The notes under the pieces are model-generated. The model searched no databases. It was not told the origin of the DNA and saw only the letters and a program-made list of their open reading frames with translations. From JAKAGE01 sp035541415 (lineage in GTDB: Bacteria; Patescibacteriota; Minisyncoccia; UBA6257; 2-01-FULL-56-20): DNA of 64,000 nt. Positions within the stretch are counted from its first letter, which is position 1, and each line of letters opens with the position of its first letter. The position numbers were made by a program, and so were the translations under genes. Of this stretch, positions 57,714 to 64,000 are shown piece after piece. The stretch covers positions 8,502-72,501 of the forward strand of contig DATKNI010000030.1 in the NCBI GenBank assembly GCA_035541415.1, read 5' to 3'.

Positions 57714-58685
57714 ATGGCTGAAAGTGTAGCAGCTTCTCGGAGGGACGTGGGTGAATCAAGTTTTTCTCAGGGTTGGCGACTTTTTAAAAGCGCCATTATT
57801 TTTATTTTCAGAAAGCCAGCGTTCCTAATACCGATATTTATATCATGGGTTGTGGTTGGGGCTGTAACCTTCTATATACGTTATTGGTGGATTTATCCCG
57901 ATAGTAATGGTCTGTTCTTTTTGGAATTGTTCGGCTTTATTCTATTGATGACATATGTCATCTTCGTTGCCAATCTAATGCTTTTGGAGCTTATAAAGCA
58001 ACTCGAGGATGACCAACAAGTTTCCTTCGGGAAAGCATTAGCGGCAACAATCTCAAGTGATTCGATCAAAGTGATACCGCTCGCAATATTTTTCGCGATC
58101 GCTTGGTTCATAATTGTTATCATTCAAGCGCTCACCAGGAAAAGCCGACGAAATCGCGCAGAGCCATCGCTGCGAGATGCTGCTCAAACTCTCGCAGGAA
58201 TACCCGGCGGCTTATCAGTGAACCCTTTCAGTTGGTTGCGACTGGGATTGAGGATGTTTGAAAAGATGCTGCGAATGACTATCTTTTTAGCACTACCAGC
58301 TATCGCGTGGGAGCATGAAGGTTCGTTCTCGGCGTTTAAAAAGGCCGTCAGCATCGTTAAAAAATATCCTCTTCAATTTCTCAGTGAATATGGACTAACA
58401 CTTGTGGCAGGTACGATTATGGCAATTCCACTAATCATCATCTTCCTTTTGGATAGCTTGGGGCAATCAACGGGGGGTACACTGCCGAATATCATTTGGT
58501 ACTGGGTTATTTTTTACGAAGGCGTGATTTGGACGCTTGGAATTTATCTCGAACAGATGTCAATGGCATTGCTCTATCTTTGGCAGATGAAATATGAGAG
58601 CAATGGTAACACGCCTGATTTATCGACATTTAACAAACCGGATCTTTTGGAGAATCTTCGCGCATTGAAAAGTTCTCAAATCTAG
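57714..58685 (+). CDS. Polytopic membrane protein, possibly DUF6159-like (second cassette)
   Basis: This 323-residue protein has about six membrane helices, with a cytoplasmic loop KSRRNRAEPSLRDA in the middle and a SQGWRLFKSAIIFIFRKPAF start. It resembles DUF6159-like proteins in pattern, but the match is weak. The function is unknown. TAAAAT ends exactly 6 nt before ATG 57714. The gene is AT-rich compared with the window and is flanked by repeat copies B and D. Confidence 0.6.
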   Translation: MAESVAASRRDVGESSFSQGWRLFKSAIIFIFRKPAFLIPIFISWVVVGAVTFYIRYWWIYPDSNGLFFLELFGFILLMTYVIFVANLMLLELIKQLEDDQQVSFGKALAATISSDSIKVIPLAIFFAIAWFIIVIIQALTRKSRRNRAEPSLRDAAQTLAGIPGGLSVNPFSWLRLGLRMFEKMLRMTIFLALPAIAWEHEGSFSAFKKAVSIVKKYPLQFLSEYGLTLVAGTIMAIPLIIIFLLDSLGQSTGGTLPNIIWYWVIFYEGVIWTLGIYLEQMSMALLYLWQMKYESNGNTPDLSTFNKPDLLENLRALKSSQI

Positions 58686-58697
58686 TCAAGCGATAAT

Positions 58698-58743
58698 CGA
58701 CCTTTCGGCTTCGAAATCCTACTTTCAAGAACATTGCAACGGC
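58698..58743 (+). repeat. Post-gene repeat, copy D
   Basis: 46 nt, a near copy of 57566-57612, beginning 12 nt after the 57714 gene stop. Confidence 0.85.
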
Positions 58744-58786
58744 TCGCCAGGATTCGGTTTTAGACCAACGCACACCGCACAAACCC

Positions 58787-59449
58787 ATGAACAATGCATT
58801 TCGGGATATCCGGGCCGTCGGGTTCGATCTCGACGGCACGATGTACGCTCAGTCGCCATTGATGGACGAGAAAATCGTCCAGCTTTTTGCCGAAAAAGTT
58901 TTGGCGAAAAAACCGGAATTGGGAACGATTGCAGCGGCAAAAGAATTTTCAGAAAAGAAATATCGCGAGTTGGAGAGCCGCAAGAAAACGCTCGAACTGG
59001 TGGGATATTCCAATGCCGGTGAAATCATGGAGGGAATCTTCCGCGAGGCTGACAGCGCGCAGTTCCTGGAACGCGACGAAAAGCTCATCGGTTTGCTTCA
59101 CGAAATTCGAAAAGCAAAAGAATATGTCTATCTCGTGACGACGGCTCCGGCGGACGAAATGGAAAAGAAACTCGCGCGGCTTGGCGTGAAAAAAGACATA
59201 TTCAACTTGATTGTGAACGGGAACGATCCGCATATTGCTCAAAAGCCCAAAGACGGCAACGTGTTCAGTTATGTTGTGGAGCAATCTGGAATTCCCGCGG
59301 GAAATCATGTATATATCGGAGACCGGGAGAAATCGGACATTCTGGCGCCGCAATCCATCGGCATGAGAACTATTGCGGTCGCGAACGAAATCCCGGCGGC
59401 GGATGCGTACGTCCCGGACGTCTACGGCATTAGAGAAATACTTTTATGA
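58787..59449 (+). CDS. HAD-superfamily hydrolase
   Basis: This 220-residue phosphatase-like protein has AVGFDLDGTMYAQSP (nucleophile Asp and second Asp), a cap of helices, VTTAPADEME for motif II, KPKDGNVF for the Lys of motif III and YIGDREKSDILAP for motif IV. Substrates may be sugar phosphates or nucleotides. It overlaps the next gene by 4 nt. Confidence 0.85.
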   Translation: MNNAFRDIRAVGFDLDGTMYAQSPLMDEKIVQLFAEKVLAKKPELGTIAAAKEFSEKKYRELESRKKTLELVGYSNAGEIMEGIFREADSAQFLERDEKLIGLLHEIRKAKEYVYLVTTAPADEMEKKLARLGVKKDIFNLIVNGNDPHIAQKPKDGNVFSYVVEQSGIPAGNHVYIGDREKSDILAPQSIGMRTIAVANEIPAADAYVPDVYGIREILL

Positions 59450-60021
59450 GCGACAAAAACTTTTTAATCATCATGGCCGGTTTGCCCGGAACTGGGAAAT
59501 CGACTACGGCAAAGAAGCTGGCGGAAAAACTTGGTTATCACCTCATTTCACAGAATGACGTGCGCCGGGAGCACGGCATGAAAGACATGCCTCCGCATCA
59601 GGAAGCCGTTTTGCGCGACGTTGATCAGCGCGTATTCAAGGCGCTTTCGGCAGGGAAGGGCGTGATTCTCGATGCCGCGCACCGCGACGGCCATCGGCGC
59701 CATCAGCTCTACGGCATCAGCTCGGGACTCGGCCTCGGCGTCATCGTGATCGAGTGCGTCGCTTCCGAGAAGGAAGCCAAGCGCCGCATGCAAGCACGGC
59801 CGCAGAGCGACGGACTTATCGTGGACGCTTGGGACCCCAAAGCATACGACCGGGTTGCCGCGGGATGGAGGGACGTCGCCGCTGACTTTTCGGACATCTC
59901 AGACCATGTCACGCACATCGTGCTCGATACCGAAACCGGCGATGTTGAAATAAAAACAAAGGGCTGGGCGGAAGGTATTGAGGAAAAGATCAAAAAAATC
60001 CTTCTCGAAGGCCGCAAGTAA
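59446..60021 (+). CDS. P-loop kinase (AAA_33 type)
   Basis: This 191-residue protein has a Walker A loop AGLPGTGKSTTAKKLAEKLG, a DVRREHGM segment like the lid and substrate side of small-molecule kinases, and VILDAAHRDGHRRH as the Walker B-like strand. It should phosphorylate a small molecule, RNA end or sugar. With the HAD phosphatase (4-nt overlap) it makes a kinase-phosphatase pair similar in concept to nucleic-acid end repair, but this is speculation. Confidence 0.75.
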   Translation: MSDKNFLIIMAGLPGTGKSTTAKKLAEKLGYHLISQNDVRREHGMKDMPPHQEAVLRDVDQRVFKALSAGKGVILDAAHRDGHRRHQLYGISSGLGLGVIVIECVASEKEAKRRMQARPQSDGLIVDAWDPKAYDRVAAGWRDVAADFSDISDHVTHIVLDTETGDVEIKTKGWAEGIEEKIKKILLEGRK

Positions 60022-60023
60022 TT

Positions 60024-61028
60024 ATGAGTTTTTGGGAGTCATTAAAAAAGCCGATCATGGCGATCGCGCCGATGGCGAATGTTACCGACGCCGCATTCCG
60101 GCGGATGTTCGTCGAGTGCAATGAAGCCGCCCAATTAAAAGAGCGGCCGGTTTTTTGGACGGAATTCGTTTCCGTCGAGGGATTGCTTTCGAAAGGCAAA
60201 GAGAAATTGCTCGTTGATTTTTGGTATGACGAGCGCGAGCATCCGATCGTCGCGCAAATCTTCGGTTCAAAACCGGAACAGTTTGAGGCGGTGGGCCCGC
60301 TTATCCGCGAGCTCGGGTTCGATGGTGTCGATATCAATATGGGATGCCCCGACCGGGCCGTGGAAAAACAAGGTTCCGGTGCGGCGCTCATCAAGAACCC
60401 GGCGCTCGCCAAGGAAATCATCCGCGCAACGAAGCGCGGGGTTGGCGACATGCCGGTATCCGTGAAAACGCGGATTGGCTATGCAAAAGACGAACTTGAA
60501 ACATGGGTTCCCGCCCTGTTAGACGAGGGCATCGCCGCGCTCACCATGCACCTTCGCACGCGCAACGAGATGTCTGACACCGAGGCACATTGGGATCTTG
60601 CGCCAAAGCTTGTGGCGCTTCGGGACAAGTATGCGCCGCAGACGTTTGTCCTCGGCAACGGCGACGTGGATTCATTGAGCGATGCCAAACGGAAGGTCGC
60701 GGAAACGGGGCTCGACGGCGCAATGATCGGCCGAGGTATCTTTGGAAGCCCGTGGTTTTTCTCCGGCCATGCGCCGGACACAAAAGAACGGCTCGAAAAA
60801 ATGGTGGAGCACGCCGAATTTTTTGAAAAATTGTACCGCAATCCGGAAAAGGGGATGCTCAAAAGCTTCGACGTCATGAAGAAGCACTTCAAGGCATACG
60901 TCTCGGGCTTCGATGGTTCAAAAGAGCTCCGCATCAAACTGATGGAAACGCATACGTCCGCCGAGGTGAGGCGGGTAACGGAAGAATGGCTACGCGCCGC
61001 TGCTTTGGCGCCACAGACATTCAAATAG
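60024..61028 (+). CDS. tRNA-dihydrouridine synthase
   Basis: This 334-residue TIM-barrel flavoenzyme has APMANVTDAAFRRMF, VAQIFGSKPEQF, DINMGCPDRAVEKQGSGAALIKNP (catalytic Cys), SVKTRIGY and GRGIFGSPWFF. It should reduce uridine in tRNA to dihydrouridine with NADPH. It starts 2 nt after the kinase stop. Its 3' end overlaps the convergent TrmB gene by 39 nt. Confidence 0.92.
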   Translation: MSFWESLKKPIMAIAPMANVTDAAFRRMFVECNEAAQLKERPVFWTEFVSVEGLLSKGKEKLLVDFWYDEREHPIVAQIFGSKPEQFEAVGPLIRELGFDGVDINMGCPDRAVEKQGSGAALIKNPALAKEIIRATKRGVGDMPVSVKTRIGYAKDELETWVPALLDEGIAALTMHLRTRNEMSDTEAHWDLAPKLVALRDKYAPQTFVLGNGDVDSLSDAKRKVAETGLDGAMIGRGIFGSPWFFSGHAPDTKERLEKMVEHAEFFEKLYRNPEKGMLKSFDVMKKHFKAYVSGFDGSKELRIKLMETHTSAEVRRVTEEWLRAAALAPQTFK

Positions 61029-61727
61029 AACGTCCATCGTATGGTGGATGTCCTGGTCTTCTATTAATATGCCGACGGGGCGCTTGGTATTCAACGAAAT
61101 GATGGCAACTTTGTTGCCATAAATGAAATTGGTATTTTTGATTTCGAGCGACGCCGGAAGATATTGCGTGGCGCGGAGTTCCTCGGCGTCGCGCGCCTTG
61201 AGGGCCGACGACAGTTTTGTTTTTGGCGTGAGGAGCCGGATGCGCAGGAAGTGGCGGTAGCGGGTTTCGATGAAATCATCCACGTAGTTTTTGCCGAGCA
61301 CGCTGATCCATTCGTCCCAGGAAATGATCGCGGAAATGTGGTGCTTGGTTTCAAGCATGTCGTTCATGATCTGTTTGATTTCTTCCGCGCCGCCGTACGT
61401 GCGCACCGTCGGTTTGACGCCGGTATCGTGGCGGAGCGATTGCAGTTCCGGAAGAATGAGCTTGAGGGCGGCTTCATTCTCGCGGACGCTGATCAGGAGC
61501 CGTTCGGGATTTTCGGCCGCCCAGATCCGCCGCCGCCGCTTGATGAAGGCGTTCATGAGTCCCTTGCGATGGAGTGATTCAATGATCAGATTGACCGTCG
61601 TGCGGGGGAGTCGGGACTTCCCGGCGATCTCCGTTGCTGAACTCGGGCCGAGTTCAAGCGAGGCAAGATAGACGGTCACCTCCTGGGGAGTGTATCCAAG
61701 CTGTTCGATGACACTTCGGAGATGCAT
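60990..61727 (-). CDS. TrmB-family transcriptional regulator
   Basis: This 245-residue protein has an N-terminal winged helix (LGYTPQEVTVYLASLELGPSSATEIAGKSRLPRTTVNLIIESLHRKGL type, with TVNLIIESLHRKG as recognition helix) and a C-terminal sugar-binding-like domain (VRTYGGAEEIKQIMNDMLE, ISWDEWISVLG). TrmB proteins sense sugars in archaea and some bacteria. The neighbouring inverted repeat at 61776-61803 is a candidate site. It overlaps the dus gene by 39 nt on the opposite strand. Confidence 0.82.
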   Translation of the reverse strand: MHLRSVIEQLGYTPQEVTVYLASLELGPSSATEIAGKSRLPRTTVNLIIESLHRKGLMNAFIKRRRRIWAAENPERLLISVRENEAALKLILPELQSLRHDTGVKPTVRTYGGAEEIKQIMNDMLETKHHISAIISWDEWISVLGKNYVDDFIETRYRHFLRIRLLTPKTKLSSALKARDAEELRATQYLPASLEIKNTNFIYGNKVAIISLNTKRPVGILIEDQDIHHTMDVLFECLWRQSSGA

Positions 61728-61775
61728 GTTTTTGTTCCATTATCATAACACAACCCCGTGCGGGCTCATTCGTAA

Positions 61776-61803
61776 AAAATGACGACGAAATTATTGTCAT
61801 TTT
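61776..61803. promoter_or_regulatory. Inverted repeat, candidate TrmB operator
   Basis: AAAATGAC, 12 nt, GTCATTTT. Arms of 8 bp lie about 50 nt upstream of the TrmB start and next to the plus-strand promoter-like element at 61819. Confidence 0.4.
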
Positions 61804-61818
61804 ATTTGCGGGTGCATC

Positions 61819-61827
61819 TGCTATAAA
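61819..61827 (+). promoter_or_regulatory. Extended -10 promoter-like element
   Basis: TGC precedes TATAAA (TGn extended -10). A transcript from about 61834 would cover the small ORF at 61867 and run to the hairpin at 62062. The -35 is poor (TTTTAT at 16 nt). Confidence 0.4.
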
Positions 61828-61866
61828 TGTTGAATTTATTGGCGTTCGCGGAGGGCCGGAGGAGAA

Positions 61867-62034
61867 ATGATTCGCCAAGCCGCATGTGGGGATGATAGCT
61901 TCCCGGCCCCGGTTGAAAATGATGATAGGTTCATTTCCACGGCACAAGGGCTAACCACCGATCACATACCTAATAGCTTCTGTTCTCTAAGACCTTCTAT
62001 TATTTGCAGCGGTATATGTATCCTTTGTGCGTGA
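61867..62034 (+). CDS. Candidate 55-residue Cys-containing peptide
   Basis: An ATG follows GGAGGAGAA (61858-61866), a strong ribosome binding site of the kind seen before the 55990 gene. The frame has 55 codons with five Cys (positions 7, 39, 47, 51 and 54) and ends in TGA. No homologue is recognised. The region 61728-62128 otherwise has no gene, and this reading is uncertain; a non-coding RNA is the alternative. Confidence 0.35.
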   Translation: MIRQAACGDDSFPAPVENDDRFISTAQGLTTDHIPNSFCSLRPSIICSGICILCA

Positions 62035-62061
62035 GAGTGAACCAGCCAACACAGAGAGGCG

Positions 62062-62096
62062 AGGCTCCACCAGGAAGGACCTCGCCTTCTCTTGTA
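62062..62096 (+). terminator. Terminator-like hairpin
   Basis: GGCGAGG and CCTCGCC pair around a 14-nt centre that itself holds TCC/GGA, followed by TTCTCTT. It would end the transcript that starts near 61834. Confidence 0.6.
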
Positions 62097-62128
62097 TGGG
62101 GCAAACGCTCTCCTGATATAATAAATAC

Positions 62129-62545
62129 ATGAGACGACCGGGCATCATAACGCTTATTTTCATCACCGCCGGTCTTTTATTCTCGGGCTATATGAGTGCC
62201 GTAAAACTTTTTAGCGGGACGTGCGCGTTCAGCGAGCCGTGTCCGTACTTTTTGGGATATCCAGCCTGCTGGTATGGGTTTCTCATGTATCTCGTCATGT
62301 TCGTCGCCACCGTAAGCGCGCTCAAAGGCTGGACGAACGTGAAGACGGCGATCGGCGTCGATGGTTTTGTTGCGGCGCTCGGCATGGTTTTTTCGGGGAA
62401 CTTCATCGTGCAGGAAATCATGTCGTCGACCGTGTATGGCGGGCCGCTCGCGCTCTCCACGTGCGTGTATGGTTTTGTTTTTTATACCGCCATCCTGATC
62501 ACCGTCCTTATTGCGGCTAAAAAATATCGTTCGCCAGCCGCATGA
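62129..62545 (+). CDS. Four-span membrane protein with VKOR-like Cys pattern
   Basis: This 138-residue protein has four hydrophobic helices. Cys in FSGTCAFSEPCPYFLGYPACWYG and STCVYG lie at membrane edges, somewhat like vitamin K epoxide reductase-type disulfide generators, though no CxxC pair is present. It might cooperate with the DsbA-like protein (29704), but this is speculative. TATAAT ends exactly 6 nt before the ATG. It overlaps the next gene by 4 nt. Confidence 0.5.
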   Translation: MRRPGIITLIFITAGLLFSGYMSAVKLFSGTCAFSEPCPYFLGYPACWYGFLMYLVMFVATVSALKGWTNVKTAIGVDGFVAALGMVFSGNFIVQEIMSSTVYGGPLALSTCVYGFVFYTAILITVLIAAKKYRSPAA

Positions 62546-63828
62546 AAATCCATAATTTCACCGCACTCGCCACCACCCCCGAGCGCAAGGCGCTTTTGGA
62601 TATTGCCGAAGCCGGCTTTGCCGCGATTGATACGTCATCCGTGATCCATAATGCCGTGCGGCTGCACGGCGACACGCTCGAGGCGGGCGGCCACACGGTG
62701 AGTCTTGCCGGCGTGAATCGCCTCATCGTTATCGCAATCGGCAAGTGCGCCGCCGACGCCGCATTCGTCCTCGAGCAGATCCTCGGCGACCGCATTACGG
62801 ACGGCGTCGTTGTCGACGTGAAAGTATGCCCGATAATGGAACGTCTGAAGACGTTCTGCGGAACGCACCCGCTGCCTTCCGACGAGAATGTCCACGCCGC
62901 GGAAGCTATCCGCGCCTCGCTTGCGGGCCTCACGGAACAGGACCTCGTGATATTCGTGATTTCGGGCGGCGGCTCAACGCTCTTATTCCTGCCCGAAGAT
63001 CGCGCTGACCGCAACGAAGTGAAGATTGTGACGGCGCTCATGGATGCCGGCGCAACCATTCAGGAAATGAATATTGTCCGCAAGCATCTGTCGCTCGCGC
63101 GGGGCGGCTATCTTGCCAAATACGCATATCCGGCGCGGGTGGTTTCCCTCATCATGAGCGACGTGCCGGCGAATGATATTGCATTCATCGCATCGGGACC
63201 GACCGTGAAAGACGTGACGACCATTAAGGATGCCGAAAAAGTCTTGGAGAAATATGACATTCTGAAGATTTGCAAGCTTGCAAAATGCGGAATGATCGAG
63301 ACGCCGAAAGACGACAAATATTTTGAACGCGTGACGAACGAACTCATCGTTTCGAATGTGCGCGCTCTCGACGCGATGAAGCACGCAGCGGAACGGCTTG
63401 GATTCAAGGCGGAGATAAAAGATTCGCAATTTACCGGCGAAGCGGCGCAGAACGGCGAGATGATCCTTGCGGCAATCGAAAAAGCGCCGCCGCGATCGGT
63501 GTTCTTATGGGGCGGCGAGAGCACGGTGACGGTCCGCGGCACCGGTTCCGGCGGACGGAATCTGGAGATCGCGCTCTCGGCGCTCCGCCGCGTTCCGCCG
63601 GGCGTGGAAATACTCTCGTTCGCATCCGACGGGCGCGACCACGGCGCATTCGCCGGCGCGATCTGTGATACAATGACAAAAAGCGTTGCCGAAAAAGCCG
63701 GGCTCGATATGGAAGCGGTTTTGAAGAACAACGACACCTATCCTTTTTTTGAAACGGTCGGCAACTATCTGATGACGGGCGACACAGGATCGAATGTGTC
63801 GGATCTCGTGATCGCGCTTAAAGCGTAA
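62542..63828 (+). CDS. Glycerate 2-kinase (MOFRL/DUF4147 type)
   Basis: This 428-residue protein matches type-2 glycerate kinases: RLIVIAIGKCAADAAFVLEQ, FVISGGGSTLLFLPED, NIVRKHLSLARGGYLAKYA, SLIMSDVPANDIAFIASGPTV and the C-terminal VFLWGGESTVTVRGTGSGGRNLEIALSAL (MOFRL domain). It makes 2-phosphoglycerate from glycerate. A PEP synthase follows, so glycerate could feed the lower part of glycolysis. Its start overlaps the preceding membrane-protein gene. Confidence 0.9.
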   Translation: MKIHNFTALATTPERKALLDIAEAGFAAIDTSSVIHNAVRLHGDTLEAGGHTVSLAGVNRLIVIAIGKCAADAAFVLEQILGDRITDGVVVDVKVCPIMERLKTFCGTHPLPSDENVHAAEAIRASLAGLTEQDLVIFVISGGGSTLLFLPEDRADRNEVKIVTALMDAGATIQEMNIVRKHLSLARGGYLAKYAYPARVVSLIMSDVPANDIAFIASGPTVKDVTTIKDAEKVLEKYDILKICKLAKCGMIETPKDDKYFERVTNELIVSNVRALDAMKHAAERLGFKAEIKDSQFTGEAAQNGEMILAAIEKAPPRSVFLWGGESTVTVRGTGSGGRNLEIALSALRRVPPGVEILSFASDGRDHGAFAGAICDTMTKSVAEKAGLDMEAVLKNNDTYPFFETVGNYLMTGDTGSNVSDLVIALKA

Positions 63829-63850
63829 AGAATTAAAAAATAATATCGCT

Positions 63851-64000
63851 ATGAAGGGAAATAAGCATATTTTGAAGTACGAAGAAGTCGGCATCAAGGA
63901 TGTGGGCATGGTGGGAGGCAAGAATGCGTCGCTCGGGGAAATGATCCGCACGCTCAAGTCCAAGAACGTGCCAGTGCCCTCGGGTTTTGTCGTGACGGCC
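63851..64000 (+). CDS. ppsA: Phosphoenolpyruvate synthase, N-terminal part
   Basis: Only the first 50 residues are in the window. KYEEVGIKDVGMVGGKNASLGEMI and PVPSGFVVTA are the conserved N-terminal nucleotide-binding start of PEP synthase/pyruvate phosphate dikinase enzymes. The ATG is 22 nt after the glycerate kinase stop. The frame continues past 64000. Distinguishing PpsA from pyruvate phosphate dikinase needs the rest of the sequence. Confidence 0.85.
   Translation, partial: MKGNKHILKYEEVGIKDVGMVGGKNASLGEMIRTLKSKNVPVPSGFVVTA

Overview
This 64 kb window (GC slightly above 50% by eye) reads like the chromosome of a small-genome candidate-phyla (Patescibacteria/Parcubacteria-type) bacterium. 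That placement is inference. It rests on compact gene packing, many exported or membrane proteins without relatives recognisable by eye, the LemA-HtpX, DedA and glycerate kinase-PEP synthase content, and very short or absent mRNA leaders. There is no rRNA, CRISPR array or transposase in the window. Two serine tRNA genes are present.

Layout. (1) 1-28.9 kb is a surface-glycan locus: an O-antigen-ligase tail, a GDP-mannose 3,5-epimerase-like SDR, a GT11 fucosyltransferase, GDP-mannose 4,6-dehydratase, a His-type DegT enzyme, several SDRs and glycosyltransferases, an MOP flippase and a WcaJ-type initiating phosphotransferase. Scattered through it is the full enzyme set for GDP-D-glycero-alpha-D-manno-heptose (GmhA, HddA, GmhB, HddC), plus Gmd and Fcl for GDP-fucose. 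A lone ThDP-dependent E1 alpha/beta-like pair and a large secreted LCAT-type lipase with a 38-residue membrane miniprotein also lie here. (2) 28.9-37.4 kb holds membrane phosphatase, DsbA, redox and stress genes: ArsR, FMN reductase, glutaredoxin, thioredoxin reductase, CIRCE-groES-groEL, LemA and HtpX. Three long-armed hairpin elements sit between these genes. (3) 37.5-49.5 kb carries tRNA-Ser(GGA), a probable copper pair (YcnI), a stomatin-like protein, a flavin-based electron-transfer locus (FMN-binding protein, ApbE, NqrB/RnfD-FNR fusion), a cyanophycin-synthetase-like ATP-grasp protein and M13 and S53 peptidases. (4) 49.5-56.5 kb has gyrB, secE-nusG-rpsR, PAP2, MscL with a zinc ribbon, and a G1 peptidase. 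(5) 56.5-58.8 kb has tRNA-Ser(GCU) followed by two tandem gene modules that share the same 5' and 3' flanking repeats. (6) 58.8-64 kb has HAD, AAA kinase, Dus, TrmB, glycerate kinase and the start of a PEP synthase.

Two expression styles coexist. About twenty genes have a -10 box whose last base lies 6-7 nt before the start codon, so their mRNAs should begin at or next to the start codon (leaderless). A smaller set of single-gene units has a strong Shine-Dalgarno sequence, sometimes a TTG start, and usually its own terminator.

The most unusual items are the leaderless promoter architecture, the tRNA-Ser-linked cassettes, the flavin electron-transfer locus, the cloverleaf-like element after groEL, and a colitose-type 3-dehydratase candidate next to gmd.
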